From: Oceanobacillus sojae
GTDB lineage: Bacteria > Bacillota > Bacilli > Bacillales > Amphibacillaceae
DNA length: 64,000 nt
Assembly: GCF_007991515.1 (NCBI RefSeq)
Contig: NZ_BJYM01000001.1
Span: 248,001 to 312,000, forward strand
Reading direction: 5' to 3'
How positions within the stretch are numbered: position 1 is the first letter of the stretch; every line of letters begins with the position of its first letter. The translations under genes and the position numbers were made by a program. Shown piece by piece: positions 48,006 to 58,461 of this stretch. The notes below the pieces were generated by a model that searched no databases, was not told the DNA's origin, and saw only the letters and a program-made list of their open reading frames with translations.

Positions 48006-50351
48006 TTATTCAAAACGAATTATCGTAACACCGCTTCCGCCTTCTCCAGCTTCACCTGACCTGGAGCCTTTAATATGCGGATGCCGCTTAACGAATTCCT
48101 GAACCCCTTTTCGTAATGCGCCGGTTCCTTTGCCATGAATAATTGATGCCTGAGCATATCCAGCCAGTAATACATCGTCAACATACTTTTCCAGTTTGTG
48201 TATTGCGTCCTCATAACGCTCGCCGCGCAGGTCTAATTCTGTTTTTACGTGCTGATTACTCCCTCTTACAGTAGCCACTGGTTCCGCCTGTTTCTTTTTC
48301 TTCTTCTTAACAAGCTCTAAATCAGATCTTTTCACCTTTACCTTCATAATGCCGACCTGCACCATGTATTCCTTATCATTAACTTTACTGACAACCTCGC
48401 CAAGCTGATTCACCGTAAGAAGTTTAATTTCATCTCCTGGCTTTAACTCGCTCTCTTCCTGCTTCTTTTCAAGAGATACAGCTGGTTTTTCTTTGCTCAG
48501 GTTGGGCATTGCTTCATCAAGCATTTTTCTGGCTTCTATCCATTCATGCTCTTTCATTCCGGATTGGTTTTTCATATTCCGCATCATCTGAACAATTTCT
48601 TCTGCTTCTTGACGCGCTTTAAGCAATGCTTTTTCTGCTTTTTCCTCTGTTCTTTCATAAATTTGTTGTTTGCGATCTTCCCACCTGATCATTGCTTTCT
48701 CCAGTTCAGCATGAAGTTTTTCGCTCTCTTCAAGGAGCTCATGGGCTTTTTCATAATCTCTTTCAGCCTCTGTATGGGATTGTTCTAAAGAAGCAATCAT
48801 ATTTTCCACCTGATGTGAATCTACTCCAATCAGCTGCTTGGCATGATTAATCATTGTCTCATCAAGGCCGAGCCGTTTTGAAATCTCAAATGCATTACTG
48901 CGCCCCGGAACTCCTATTAGTAATCGATAGGTAGGTCTTAAGGTTTCTATATTAAACTCAACGGAAGCATTGACAACTTGTTTCCGGTTGAATCCATAAG
49001 CTTTTAACTCCGGGTAGTGCGTTGTAGCAATGACACTTGCATTCTTTGAAAGAACTTCATCAAGAATGGACATCGCTAAAGCAGCCCCTTCTTGAGGATC
49101 TGTACCTGAACCCAATTCATCAAATAAAACAAGTGACTGATCTGTTACATGTTTCATAATTTCTACAATATTAGTCATATGTGATGAAAAAGTACTTAAG
49201 TTCTGTTCAATGGACTGTTCATCACCAATATCAGCAAAAACCTCATCAAATACCGGCATTTCACAGCCATCCAGCGCCGGCACCTGCAACCCTGATTGAG
49301 CCATCAATGTACAGAGACCAATCATTTTTAATGTTACTGTTTTTCCGCCTGTGTTTGGTCCAGTAATAACAATAGCCTGGAAGTCTTCTCCCATTTCAAT
49401 ATCATTAGCAACAACCTGATCTTCCGGGATATATGGATGTCTTGCCTGTTGCATCTTTATATAACCATTTATATTCATCTTAGGCCTTACAGCATGCATT
49501 TTTTGTGCAAGTTTTCCCCGGGCACTTATAAAATCAATTTGCGAAAGCCAGTATACATTATTCAAAAGCTCCTGTTCATAGGAAGCAATATGGCCGCTCA
49601 GCTCTTTTAAAATACGGTCTATTTCCTGCTTTTCTTTAGAAAATAAATCCTGTAATTTATTATTCATATCTACGATTGCTTTAGGCTCCATAAATAACGT
49701 CTGTCCCGATGATGACTGATCATGAACAATACCGCCAATAGCACCGCGATATTCTTGTTTTACCGGTAAAACATAACGGTCATTCCGAATGGTGATAATA
49801 GCATCTGAAAGCATTTTGCTGTTAGAGCGTGTATAACTTTCCAGCTTGCTCCGCACACTGCTCTCGTAAGTGCGAATGGAGCTGCGGATGGAACGCAAAG
49901 CTGAAGAAGCTCCGTCCATAATATGACCATGATCATCAATACAGCTATTAATATGCTGCTCTAAATCACGAATTGCAATAATATTTGATGCAGCAGATTG
50001 AAGAATTGGTATTTCTAAATCCTCCACCTGCTCCAAAAAGCTTTTTGCTTGCCGGCCGCCATACAAAGTATCACCAATGCGCAAAACCTCATCTGCAGCC
50101 AAAATACTGCCTATTGCACTTCGCTTCACGCTGGGACGTATATCCGATATACCCCCTAAAGGGATCACCTTATTCAGCCGGAAAATTTGTACTGCTTCAT
50201 CTGTCTGTGCTTGTAATTCCTCCACTTCTTCCAGCGAGGAATTAGGGCGTATCTTAGATGCTAAATCCTTTCCGATAGAGGTTTCAGCTTGATCACACAC
50301 CATTTCAGCAAGGCGATGAAATTCTAGCGTTTTTAATACGCGTTCATTCAT
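48006..50351 (-). CDS. mutS2: MutS2, ATPase/endonuclease acting on collided ribosomes or recombination intermediates
   Basis: A 781-residue MutS2 protein. It lacks the MutS mismatch-recognition domain, has Walker [13 protein letters not shown] (~330), Walker [17 protein letters not shown] (~405), a long Glu/Lys coiled coil (~520-620) and a C-terminal Smr domain ([30 protein letters not shown]). In Bacillus MutS2 has been linked to recombination and to rescue of stalled ribosomes. Full length. Confidence 0.95.
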   Translation of the reverse strand: MNERVLKTLEFHRLAEMVCDQAETSIGKDLASKIRPNSSLEEVEELQAQTDEAVQIFRLNKVIPLGGISDIRPSVKRSAIGSILAADEVLRIGDTLYGGRQAKSFLEQVEDLEIPILQSAASNIIAIRDLEQHINSCIDDHGHIMDGASSALRSIRSSIRTYESSVRSKLESYTRSNSKMLSDAIITIRNDRYVLPVKQEYRGAIGGIVHDQSSSGQTLFMEPKAIVDMNNKLQDLFSKEKQEIDRILKELSGHIASYEQELLNNVYWLSQIDFISARGKLAQKMHAVRPKMNINGYIKMQQARHPYIPEDQVVANDIEMGEDFQAIVITGPNTGGKTVTLKMIGLCTLMAQSGLQVPALDGCEMPVFDEVFADIGDEQSIEQNLSTFSSHMTNIVEIMKHVTDQSLVLFDELGSGTDPQEGAALAMSILDEVLSKNASVIATTHYPELKAYGFNRKQVVNASVEFNIETLRPTYRLLIGVPGRSNAFEISKRLGLDETMINHAKQLIGVDSHQVENMIASLEQSHTEAERDYEKAHELLEESEKLHAELEKAMIRWEDRKQQIYERTEEKAEKALLKARQEAEEIVQMMRNMKNQSGMKEHEWIEARKMLDEAMPNLSKEKPAVSLEKKQEESELKPGDEIKLLTVNQLGEVVSKVNDKEYMVQVGIMKVKVKRSDLELVKKKKKKQAEPVATVRGSNQHVKTELDLRGERYEDAIHKLEKYVDDVLLAGYAQASIIHGKGTGALRKGVQEFVKRHPHIKGSRSGEAGEGGSGVTIIRFE

Positions 50352-50502
50352 TTTAAAACCCTCTTTTATTAAAAATTATTTTTATATTAGTAAGATAAGT
50401 TTGTTGCTATTTTGTTTCCTTATTATATTTATATAATTAATTTCACCCATAAATTTTAGTGGTAGCCCATTAAAAGAAAATACAATTTCATTTATAAAAT
50501 TT

Positions 50503-52215
50503 TCATTTTCCCCGGTTAAAAAATGTGATTAGTTCTTCTTTTGACCATGTGTTGATAACAGTAGATGGTTTAATCCATCCTTTGCGGGCCGTTGCTACGC
50601 CATATTTCATATGCTCAAGCATTTGATAATTATGTGCGTCAGTATCAATAACCAGTTTAACGCCTGCTTCCTGTGCTTTTTTAGCCCATTCGTGGGATAA
50701 ATCCAAACGATTTGGATTAGCGTTGATTTCTAAAGCCGTATTTGTTTCTTTCGCTTTTTCAATCAACTTCTTTAAATTCACTCTATACCCATCTCTTCTG
50801 CCAATAAGTCTTCCTGTCGGGTGAGCAATAATGGATACGTATGGGTTTTCCAATGCATTATTTAACCTGTGCATAATATCTTCTTCTGATTGTTGAAAGC
50901 TGGAATGAATCGCACCAATAACAAAATCCATTTCTTTTAGAAAATCATCATCAAAATCCAGGCTTCCATCCGGCAAAATATCCATTTCCACACCGGAAAA
51001 TATCTGGAAATCCGGATATTTTTCATTTAAAGCATTTATTTCTTCCCGCTGCTTCCGAAGCCGTTCTTCATTTAATCCGTTCGCTACCCGCAAATATTTA
51101 GAGTGATCTGTTATTGCCATATAGGAATAACCCATACTCTTCACTTTTTCAACCATTTCGTCCAAAGATTGCGCGCCGTCACTCCAGGTGGTGTGCATAT
51201 GCAAATCTCCCTGAATATCAGAAAGCTGGATTAATTCCTGTTTATCTTTAAATATTTCTACTTCTCCCGTATTTTCACGAACCTCCGGAGGAATAAAGTG
51301 CAAACCGAAATGTTTGAAAAAAGATTCTTCAGTTTCAAATTGAAGTGTCTCCCCTGTTTCTTCTATCTCCACACCATATTCACTGATTTTTTCACCACGT
51401 GATTTTGCTAATTGCCGCATGGCCACATTATGGTCCTTTGAGCCAGTAAAATGGTGTAGAGTGGAAGCAAACTCCCCATCAGAAACCAGACGAAAATCAA
51501 CATTAATATCATAAACCTCTTCCAAAGTGATAGATACCTTTGTATCTCCTTTAGCGATAACATTTTTGATGGAAGGAAATTTTATTAACGCTTCTTTTAC
51601 TTCCTCTGCGTTGTCACTAGCAATGATAAAATCAAGATCTTTAACTGTCTCACGCATACGCCGGATGCTTCCCGCCTGAGAATAGCGGATAATACCAGTG
51701 ATATCATTTAAGTAAGCTTCCACCTTTTCTGCGATCGGAAGCATAATTGCTACAGGAATTCGTTCTGGTCTCTTGCCAGCTTCCTCTATCGCTGTAACAA
51801 TTTTCTCCACAGATTTTTTGCCAAATCCGGGTAAAGCCTCCACCTTTCCGGACAGACAAGCTTCTTTTAAAGTGTCAGCGTCCACCACGCCTAATTCTTG
51901 ATAAAGCTTAGACAGTTTCTTTCCTCCAAGTCCAGGTAAGTCCAATAAGGGGACAAGCCCAGCAGGAACCTCTTTCTCCAATTGTTCCAGTGTTTCCGAA
52001 TGACCTGCTTCAATAAATTCTGTAATTACTGCAGCAGTTCCTTTTCCAATGCCTTTCATCTTAGTAAAGTCATCTATTTCACTCAAGCTGCGGTCATCTG
52101 TCTCAATAGCCTGCGCAGCCTTTCGATAAGCACTTATTTTAAAAGGGTTTTCCCCCTTCAGCTCCATATAAACTGCTATTTTCTCCAGCAAACGAATAAT
52201 ATCTTTTTTATTCAT
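50503..52215 (-). CDS. polX: DNA polymerase X with PHP domain
   Basis: A 570-residue family X polymerase with 3'-5' exonuclease. Helix-hairpin-helix segments (KGIGKGTAAVITEFIEAG; LPGLGGKKLSKLY; LPGFGKKSVEKIV) are at 50-130, the polymerase core follows (SIRRMRETVKDLDFIIAS, catalytic Asp pair near 190-240), and the PHP domain starts at DLHMHTTWSDGAQS (~338) with IAHPTGRLIG and DTDAHNYQML. It acts in base excision repair gap filling. Full length. Confidence 0.95.
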   Translation of the reverse strand: MNKKDIIRLLEKIAVYMELKGENPFKISAYRKAAQAIETDDRSLSEIDDFTKMKGIGKGTAAVITEFIEAGHSETLEQLEKEVPAGLVPLLDLPGLGGKKLSKLYQELGVVDADTLKEACLSGKVEALPGFGKKSVEKIVTAIEEAGKRPERIPVAIMLPIAEKVEAYLNDITGIIRYSQAGSIRRMRETVKDLDFIIASDNAEEVKEALIKFPSIKNVIAKGDTKVSITLEEVYDINVDFRLVSDGEFASTLHHFTGSKDHNVAMRQLAKSRGEKISEYGVEIEETGETLQFETEESFFKHFGLHFIPPEVRENTGEVEIFKDKQELIQLSDIQGDLHMHTTWSDGAQSLDEMVEKVKSMGYSYMAITDHSKYLRVANGLNEERLRKQREEINALNEKYPDFQIFSGVEMDILPDGSLDFDDDFLKEMDFVIGAIHSSFQQSEEDIMHRLNNALENPYVSIIAHPTGRLIGRRDGYRVNLKKLIEKAKETNTALEINANPNRLDLSHEWAKKAQEAGVKLVIDTDAHNYQMLEHMKYGVATARKGWIKPSTVINTWSKEELITFFNRGK

Positions 52216-52390
52216 ATACTTTCCCCTATTCTGTCACCATTTACATAAACAAAACTTCCTTTTGTGGATTTTTCTTTATACACGGAAGGTTTGATAAGTT
52301 AATAAGGAGATGAAATACTTGTTTTCCCAATTTGTTTAAACATATTTCTTCAATCTGCCACATTGGAAATTACAGGCATTCCTATCGTAA

Positions 52391-52433
52391 CAAAACTGAC
52401 CCAAGCTAGTTTAGTCTGAGTCAGTTTTGCTTA
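52391..52433 (-). terminator. Terminator of zapA-cvpA
   Basis: CAAAACTGAC and GTCAGTTTTG form a 10-bp stem around a partly self-complementary loop, 28 bases after the cvpA stop. Confidence 0.85.
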
Positions 52434-52460
52434 TTATCATCATGTTCATGGTCTGCTATT

Positions 52461-53012
52461 TTATTTAGTCAAAGATTCCGTCAAATTAAACCATAATTCA
52501 AAAATACGTTCTGAAAAATACGGTGTATGCTCAATGATCCGCATCGCCAGTGAAGATCCTTGAATCGCTTCCTGTACACCGCCAACCGGTGTTAGGGCCA
52601 GGATATATAAAATAATAAAGCTGATTAAATATAATTCAACAAAGCCAAGTGCAGCTCCTAAGATTTTGTTAACAAAGCTGATGATTGGTATCGCAGCTAC
52701 AAAATCTAACATCGAAGCAATAATTTGCAAAATAAACTTCACTGCAAAGAAAATAATCGCAAAGGCGATAGCATTATAAAATGCGTTTTCTATAGGCAGG
52801 TTTTCCAAAAACGATGACCAGGCTCCTTCTCCTGAAAGATCCGGATAAGGAATATAAAGAGAAAGTCTTTCTCCGAATGGGCGGAAGTACATTACCGCAA
52901 CAATAAAAGCAATAATAAAACCTGTTAAATGAAATAACTGAAGAATAAACCCTCTTTTTAACCCCATCATTATTCCAAATAACAGAAGAATAATTAAAAT
53001 TAAGTTAATCAT
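52461..53012 (-). CDS. cvpA: CvpA-family membrane protein YshB
   Basis: A 183-residue protein with four membrane helices (LILIILLLFGIMMGLKRG; FHLTGFIIAFIVAVMYF; IAFAIIFFAVKFILQII; LGFVELYLISFIILYIL). It has the CvpA pattern with GAALGFVELYL. In other bacteria CvpA was linked to colicin V production and envelope stability. It starts five bases after zapA ends, as in B. subtilis yshA-yshB. Confidence 0.88.
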   Translation of the reverse strand: MINLILIILLLFGIMMGLKRGFILQLFHLTGFIIAFIVAVMYFRPFGERLSLYIPYPDLSGEGAWSSFLENLPIENAFYNAIAFAIIFFAVKFILQIIASMLDFVAAIPIISFVNKILGAALGFVELYLISFIILYILALTPVGGVQEAIQGSSLAMRIIEHTPYFSERIFELWFNLTESLTK

Positions 53013-53017
53013 GTTTG

Positions 53018-53278
53018 TTAGTCCTCTTTCTTTCGTAGTGAACCTAAAAGTGTCGCATAGTCTTCTTTTAGTTTTAAATAATCGTTCATTGTATTTACAG
53101 CTGTTAATACTGCTAAACTGGCTGTATCTAATTGTTTATTTGCATCATGGATTTCATTCATTTTTTGATCGACTAAATTTGCCACTAATTGAACATGGCG
53201 TTCTGATTCTGTACCAATAATATGGTAGGTTCGATTATATATTTCAACAGTAACGCGTTTTTTCTCATTGTCTGTCAT
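53018..53278 (-). CDS. zapA: Cell division protein ZapA
   Basis: An 86-residue FtsZ-ring stabiliser with the N-terminal fold MTDNEKKRVTVEIYNRTYHI and a coiled-coil helix (HVQLVANLVDQKMNEIHDAN). It promotes FtsZ filament bundling. The ATG at 53278 is nine bases after GGAGGC; an in-frame ATG 21 bases upstream overlaps the ribosome-binding site. Divergent from rnhC as in B. subtilis. Confidence 0.94.
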   Translation of the reverse strand: MTDNEKKRVTVEIYNRTYHIIGTESERHVQLVANLVDQKMNEIHDANKQLDTASLAVLTAVNTMNDYLKLKEDYATLLGSLRKKED

Positions 53279-53346
53279 TTTTTGCTGCCTCCTGTGCAAC
53301 GATGATTCTTTTATATATTAACATGAACTTTGCTTAAAAAGAAGTA

Positions 53347-53375
53347 TTTCAAAATCCCGCTATTTTTGCTATAGT
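53347..53375 (+). promoter_or_regulatory. Promoter of rnhC-ung
   Basis: TTTCAA, 17-base spacer, TATAGT with an extended -10 TGC in front. It lies about 35 bases upstream of the rnhC start. Confidence 0.65.
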
Positions 53376-53407
53376 CTTAGGTATCTAATGATTGGAGGAA
53401 TGAAGCT

Positions 53408-54325
53408 TTGGGCCAAGAAGTATTAACATTAGCTGCACCTAAAATAAAAGAAATGAAAAAGCATTATCACGCTTACTTAGAGAAAACACCCCAGGGAGCT
53501 GTCTTCCGGGCAAAAACACCTTATGCTGTTATCACAGCGTACCATTCCGGCAAAGTTCTTTTTCAAGGAAGTCAGCCAGAGAAGGAAAGCACCCAATGGA
53601 AGAGTAAATCTGCCATTACACAAGCAAAAAAAACAAAGCATTCCCCAAATATCGACACAGCTATTTTCCAAAAGAATCATATTGGTTCGGACGAGTCCGG
53701 TACTGGCGATTACTTTGGGCCGATTACTGTTGCTGCAGTTTTCGCAACAAAAGAGCAGCAATTCCAACTAAAACAGCTCGGAGTTGTAGACTCTAAAAAT
53801 TTAAAGGACGATGTTATACAAGACATTGCGCAAGAAATCTTAAAGCTCCCTATTTCATATACAATTCTTAAATTAGGGAACGAAAAATATAATCATCTGC
53901 AAAATAAAGGCTGGTCTCAAGGAAAGATGAAAGCGATGCTGCATCATCACGCTATTGATAGATTGATCAAAAAACTTAATGGATCAGCTTACGGCGGAAT
54001 AGTAATTGATCAGTTTTGTGAACCTGCTGTATATAAGCGTTACCTGCAATCGGAAGCATTAAAGCTTCATGAAAATACCACCTTTATTACCAAAGCAGAG
54101 AGTCATTCTATTAATGTTGCTGCAGCTTCTATTTTAGCAAGAGCCCGGTTTGTTACTGCTATGGATAAATTATCAGAAGAAGCCGGGATAATTTTGCCAA
54201 AGGGTGCCTCCAGTAAAGTAGATAAAGTGGCAGCAAATTATATAAGAACTCACGGCGAACAGCAGCTTGGACATGTAGCGAAACTTCATTTTGCCAACAC
54301 AAACAAAGCAAAGAAATACTTATAA
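53408..54325 (+). CDS. rnhC: Ribonuclease HIII
   Basis: A 305-residue RNase HIII that cuts RNA in RNA-DNA hybrids. An N-terminal TBP-like substrate-binding domain (~1-85) is followed by the catalytic domain with the D-E-D residues in IGSDESGTGDYFGPI (~96), GVVDSKNLKDD (~128) and VIDQFCEP (~200). The start is TTG at 53408, with GGAGG nine bases upstream. It faces zapA and is followed after 15 bases by ung. Confidence 0.95.
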   Translation: MGQEVLTLAAPKIKEMKKHYHAYLEKTPQGAVFRAKTPYAVITAYHSGKVLFQGSQPEKESTQWKSKSAITQAKKTKHSPNIDTAIFQKNHIGSDESGTGDYFGPITVAAVFATKEQQFQLKQLGVVDSKNLKDDVIQDIAQEILKLPISYTILKLGNEKYNHLQNKGWSQGKMKAMLHHHAIDRLIKKLNGSAYGGIVIDQFCEPAVYKRYLQSEALKLHENTTFITKAESHSINVAAASILARARFVTAMDKLSEEAGIILPKGASSKVDKVAANYIRTHGEQQLGHVAKLHFANTNKAKKYL

Positions 54326-54340
54326 GAATGAGGTGACATA

Positions 54341-55033
54341 ATGAATATACCTTTAAAGAACGATTGGGAACAAGTTTTAAAGCAAGAATTTCAAAAAGAC
54401 TACTATAAACACTTACGGGAATTCCTAAAAAAAGAATACAGTTCACACACAATTTATCCAAATATGTACGATATTTTTAATGCATTGCATTTTACGGATT
54501 TTCAAAAAGTAAAGGTTGTTATTTTAGGCCAGGATCCTTATCATGGCCCCCACCAGGCACATGGTCTTAGCTTTTCTGTACAACCCGGTGTTCCGGTTCC
54601 TCCTTCATTAAAAAATATGTATCAGGAGCTCGCTGCCGATGTCGATTTTAAGATTCCTTCTCATGGCTACCTGAAAGCGTGGGCAGATCAGGGAGTACTT
54701 CTGCTTAACAATGTTCTGACCGTCCGGGCACATCAGGCACATTCTCATAAAAATAAAGGCTGGGAGCAATTTACTAATCAGGTGATTTATTCTTTAAATC
54801 AGAAGGATCACCCAGTTGTGTTCTTATTATGGGGAGCAGCAGCACAGAAAAAAGTGGAGTTAATTGATACGGATAAGCATTATGTTTTAAAAGCTCCGCA
54901 TCCAAGTCCTTTATCAGCACATCGCGGTTTTTTTGGATGCCGTCACTTTTCAAAAACAAACGCTATTTTAAAACAGGAAAATCTTACTCCTATCGATTGG
55001 CAGCTTCCTATGAATGTGAATCCGGATAATTGA
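54341..55033 (+). CDS. ung: Uracil-DNA glycosylase
   Basis: A 230-residue family 1 UDG that removes uracil from DNA. The catalytic motif [18 protein letters not shown] (~66), [17 protein letters not shown] (~123) and [17 protein letters not shown] (~187) are all intact. GAGGTGACATA precedes the ATG. It is in an operon with rnhC, unlike the usual ung position in B. subtilis. Confidence 0.97.
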   Translation: MNIPLKNDWEQVLKQEFQKDYYKHLREFLKKEYSSHTIYPNMYDIFNALHFTDFQKVKVVILGQDPYHGPHQAHGLSFSVQPGVPVPPSLKNMYQELAADVDFKIPSHGYLKAWADQGVLLLNNVLTVRAHQAHSHKNKGWEQFTNQVIYSLNQKDHPVVFLLWGAAAQKKVELIDTDKHYVLKAPHPSPLSAHRGFFGCRHFSKTNAILKQENLTPIDWQLPMNVNPDN

Positions 55034-55367
55034 TTTATTGCCAGATTAAAATTGAAATATGCTTGATTTTCTTTAGGGAAAGTCTTTTATAAGCTGTGTT
55101 GTTGAAAAGATAATAAAGTCAAAAGTGTTTATGATAAAATAGTATTATTCATTATTTCCGCATACCTTGAAATTTTTTATCTTACTTTTATTTGATCAGG
55201 TGCTAACCCAAAGCAAACATAGATTATTAAGGAGATTAGCACCTGTTGATTTATAAAGGTTTTACCTCTTGTTTCTATGAAATTAATACTAAATATCAGG
55301 AGTAAAATACAGGTTAGCACTTTTGTATATATAAACCCTTACTGTATATAGAGAATTTATGTGCGCT
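55034..55367 (+). promoter_or_regulatory. CRISPR leader region
   Basis: There is no gene between ung and the array. The segment 55198-55246 has CAGGTGCTAA...TTAGCACCTG, a 10-bp inverted repeat flanking CCCAAAGCAAACAT, with an A-rich tail and a further GGTTAGCAC at about 55311. This arrangement (GTGCxAACCC..GCxxACAT...GGTTxGCACC) resembles the leader motif of type I-C arrays in Bacillaceae. It lies on the side expected for the leader given repeat orientation. Confidence 0.65.
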
Positions 55368-55924
55368 TTCGCATCCTATATGGGTGCGTGGATTGAAATT
55401 GTGGAATATAAAGAGGGGTGGATAGCGACACCTTTCGCATCCTATATGGGTGCGTGGATTGAAATTTGACCTATGTAATTAACAGTTAAAAGGAGAGGAT
55501 TCGCATCCTATATGGGTGCGTGGATTGAAATGCACCGATGAATGACGTTCCTAAACTAAATGCAATTCGCATCCTATATGGGTGCGTGGATTGAAATTTA
55601 TCTTACTGATGGTGACGGAGAAACTGAGGTATTCGCATCCTATATGGGTGCGTGGATTGAAATTACTCTAACCGCTTGATACTCTCCTGCAGCAACTTCG
55701 CATCCTATATGGGTGCGTGGATTGAAATCGGAACTAGATAAAAAGAAAAAGAAGAGGTGAGTTCGCATCCTATATGGGTGCGTGGATTGAAATATGTGCA
55801 AGGGGACGAGCTGCCATCTTCTCAAGATTCGCATCCTATATGGGTGCGTGGATTGAAATTCTCGATCACCACGCTGAAATGAGTTAAGCAGTTTCGCATC
55901 CTATATGGGTGCGTGGATTGAAAT
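55368..55924 (+). CRISPR. Type I-C-like CRISPR array, 9 repeats, 8 spacers
   Basis: Nine identical 32-nt repeats begin at 55368, 55434, 55500, 55566, 55632, 55697, 55762, 55828 and 55893. The repeat starts TTCGCATCC, has ATATGGGTGCG in the middle and ends GTGGATTGAAAT, the 3' tag typical of subtype I-C. Spacers are 33-34 nt (34, 34, 34, 34, 33, 33, 34, 33) and all differ. No repeat is degenerate, including the last. No cas gene occurs in this window. The array lies between ung and the pheT terminator. Confidence 0.97.
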
Positions 55925-55954
55925 GTGGAAATTGATAATCAACAGACTATAAAC

Positions 55955-55999
55955 AAAAGCCGCCGTCACAGCTTTAGGAAAAGTAGTGACAGCGGCTTT
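55955..55999 (-). terminator. Terminator of pheST
   Basis: AAAGCCGCTGTCACTA and a matching TGTGACGGCGGCTTT pair with one wobble; a T-run follows on the minus strand. It ends 12 bases before the pheT stop. Confidence 0.9.
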
Positions 56000-56011
56000 C
56001 TTTTATTCTGA

Positions 56012-58441
56012 TTATGAGCGGACATAAGATCCGAATTGATTATTTACTTTTTCAATAATCTCCTGATAAGAAGCATCCACTTCATCATCCTTTAACGTAC
56101 GGCTCGGGTCCTGGTATAGAAGACGGTAAGCAACAGATTTTTTACCTTCTTCCATATGCTCTCCCTGATAGACATCAAATATAGATACCTCTTTTACCAA
56201 TGGAGCTCCGATTTCCTTGATAACTGCCTGAACATCACCGGCAGGAATATCATTGTCCAGGATAAAAGCAATATCCCTGGTCACAGATGGATAGCGCGGA
56301 ATATCTGTGAATGAAGGTGTCAGCTGATGAACTGCGAACACAGATTCCAGATCTATTTCAAAGACATATGTTTCCTTCACATCAAAATCTTTTGCAGTCA
56401 GTGGATGAACCTGGCCAACATAGCCAATGCCCTTTCCATTTAACCTGATTTCTGCACAGCGTCCCGGGTGCATATCTTCCATTTTTGTTTGTACAAAGGT
56501 AACATTCAATTCTAAATGTGCAAACAAGCCTTCAACAATTCCTTTAGCTACATAAAAGTCAACCGGCTTCTTCTCCTGCTGCCATGGATGATTATGCCAT
56601 AGACCGGTTAAGGCGCCGGCAACATGCAGGTTTTCAATTGGCTGATTTGTTATCTCCTCTTCACGGGAAATAAATACCTTACCAATTTCATAATAAGCTA
56701 AATCTGTTTGTGTCCTGGCTACATTATGCTGCAATACGCGAAGCATTTCCGGAATAAGACTTAACCGCAGATGACTGTGCTCTTCACTCATTGGCATTGC
56801 CAGCCCGACAGAGTAAGCAGGCTTTTCTTCAATATCCGGTGTTAAGAATCGCTTTGCATCCTTTTCGTTTGTTAAAGAGTAGGTTAATGTTTCCATTAGC
56901 CCGGCACTTGATAAATAATTTTTAATTTCCCGCTGTAATAGCTGGATATCAGTTAAACCGCCAGCCTGAACCCAGCCTTGAGGAATCGTATATGGTAAAT
57001 GATCATAACCATAAATACGGATTACCTCTTCCAGAATATCTTCAAAAATAGAAATATCAAGACGGCGGGTCGGTACTTGAACAATAATTTCTTCTCCATT
57101 TTTACTGAATTCAAATTGTAAGCGTGACAAGACAGAGGTCACATCTTTTTCGTCCAATTCCATTCCTAATCGCTGATTTATTTTTGCTGTTGTAACTGTG
57201 ACAGATTTCTCTGATTTATCCAGCTCATCTACTTCTACAACACCACCTGCAATTTTTCCATTTGCATATTTTTGAAGCAGGCTGCATGCACGTATTCCAG
57301 CACGTTTTACGCGATTTGGATCAACACCTTTTTCAAAGCGGGTGCTTGATTCACTGCGCAATCCTGTTTGCTTCACTGTATGGCGTACAGAAGCTGAATT
57401 AAAATACGCTGCTTCCAACAGGAGGTTCGTTGTTTCATCTGTTACCTCGGAATCAGCTCCTCCCATTACTCCAGCTAAAGCAACAGGCTCTTTTCCATTC
57501 GTGATAACAAGATTGTTTTCGTTTAATTGACGTTCCTGATCGTCTAAAGTAACCATTGTTTCATTTACTTTTCCTTGACGGATGACTACCTGCTTCGATC
57601 CAAATTGATCATAATCAAACGCATGGAGCGGCTGCCCGTATTCTAATAAAACAAAGTTAGTAATATCCACTACATTGTTAATTGGACGAATACCTGATGC
57701 CATTAAGTAGTTGCGCATCCATAATGGAGCCGGTTTTATTTCCACGTCTCTAATTATAAAAGCACCGTAATATGGATTATTTTCAATGGAATCAATTTTT
57801 ACATCGATATAATCTTTTGCTTCTATAGATTCGTCAACAGTCAGATTTTCATCAGGCAGTTCCATTGGCTGATTTAAAATTGCTGCCACCTCGTATGCCA
57901 CACCAAGCATACTTAATGCATCCGGCCGGTTTGCCAGTACATCCAAATCTAAAATGGCGTCATCCAGGTTCAATAATTCCTGTACAGGTACACCTACTTC
58001 TGCATCTTCAGGGAAAACAAAGATTCCTTCTGCGACATCAACAGGAATGTATTTTTCATCTAACCCAAGCTCCTGCAGGGAACAAATCATTCCATTTGAT
58101 TCTACACCACGCAGCTTCACTTTCTTGATTTTCATACCATTTGGAAGCTTTGCACCGGGCTTTGCAACAGCAACCTTCTGCCCCGATCCAACGTTTGGCG
58201 CACCACAGATGATTTGCAGAGACTCTTCTCCAACATCCACCTGACATAAGTTTAATTTATCTGCGTCTGGATGCTTTTCGCAGGATTTCACATATCCAAC
58301 TACAATATTTTCACTTTTGGGAGCCAGATATTCAATCCCTTCTACTTCAATACCAGACCGTGTTATTTTTTCTGCTAATTCTTCTGGTGTTACATTATCT
58401 AAATTGACATAATTTCGTAACCAATTATAGGAAACAAGCAT
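56012..58441 (-). CDS. pheT: Phenylalanyl-tRNA synthetase beta subunit
   Basis: An 809-residue subunit with the N-terminal tRNA-binding (EMAP-like) domain (VVGYVKSCEKHPDADKLNLC ~47), B3/B4 editing domain (GMICSLQELGLDE, ITNFVLLEYGQPLHAFDYD), B5 domain, and the C-terminal anticodon-binding fold (PSFTDIPRYPSVTRDIAFIL ~715). It forms an alpha2beta2 enzyme with PheS. GAAGGAGGAGAGTAC precedes the ATG. Confidence 0.97.
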   Translation of the reverse strand: MLVSYNWLRNYVNLDNVTPEELAEKITRSGIEVEGIEYLAPKSENIVVGYVKSCEKHPDADKLNLCQVDVGEESLQIICGAPNVGSGQKVAVAKPGAKLPNGMKIKKVKLRGVESNGMICSLQELGLDEKYIPVDVAEGIFVFPEDAEVGVPVQELLNLDDAILDLDVLANRPDALSMLGVAYEVAAILNQPMELPDENLTVDESIEAKDYIDVKIDSIENNPYYGAFIIRDVEIKPAPLWMRNYLMASGIRPINNVVDITNFVLLEYGQPLHAFDYDQFGSKQVVIRQGKVNETMVTLDDQERQLNENNLVITNGKEPVALAGVMGGADSEVTDETTNLLLEAAYFNSASVRHTVKQTGLRSESSTRFEKGVDPNRVKRAGIRACSLLQKYANGKIAGGVVEVDELDKSEKSVTVTTAKINQRLGMELDEKDVTSVLSRLQFEFSKNGEEIIVQVPTRRLDISIFEDILEEVIRIYGYDHLPYTIPQGWVQAGGLTDIQLLQREIKNYLSSAGLMETLTYSLTNEKDAKRFLTPDIEEKPAYSVGLAMPMSEEHSHLRLSLIPEMLRVLQHNVARTQTDLAYYEIGKVFISREEEITNQPIENLHVAGALTGLWHNHPWQQEKKPVDFYVAKGIVEGLFAHLELNVTFVQTKMEDMHPGRCAEIRLNGKGIGYVGQVHPLTAKDFDVKETYVFEIDLESVFAVHQLTPSFTDIPRYPSVTRDIAFILDNDIPAGDVQAVIKEIGAPLVKEVSIFDVYQGEHMEEGKKSVAYRLLYQDPSRTLKDDEVDASYQEIIEKVNNQFGSYVRS

Positions 58442-58461
58442 GTACTCTCCTCCTTCTTCTC

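Noticed and set aside
55640-55834. Minus-strand frame across the CRISPR array
   Set aside because: It is made of repeat units read as protein (repeated THPYRMRT text) and is not a gene.
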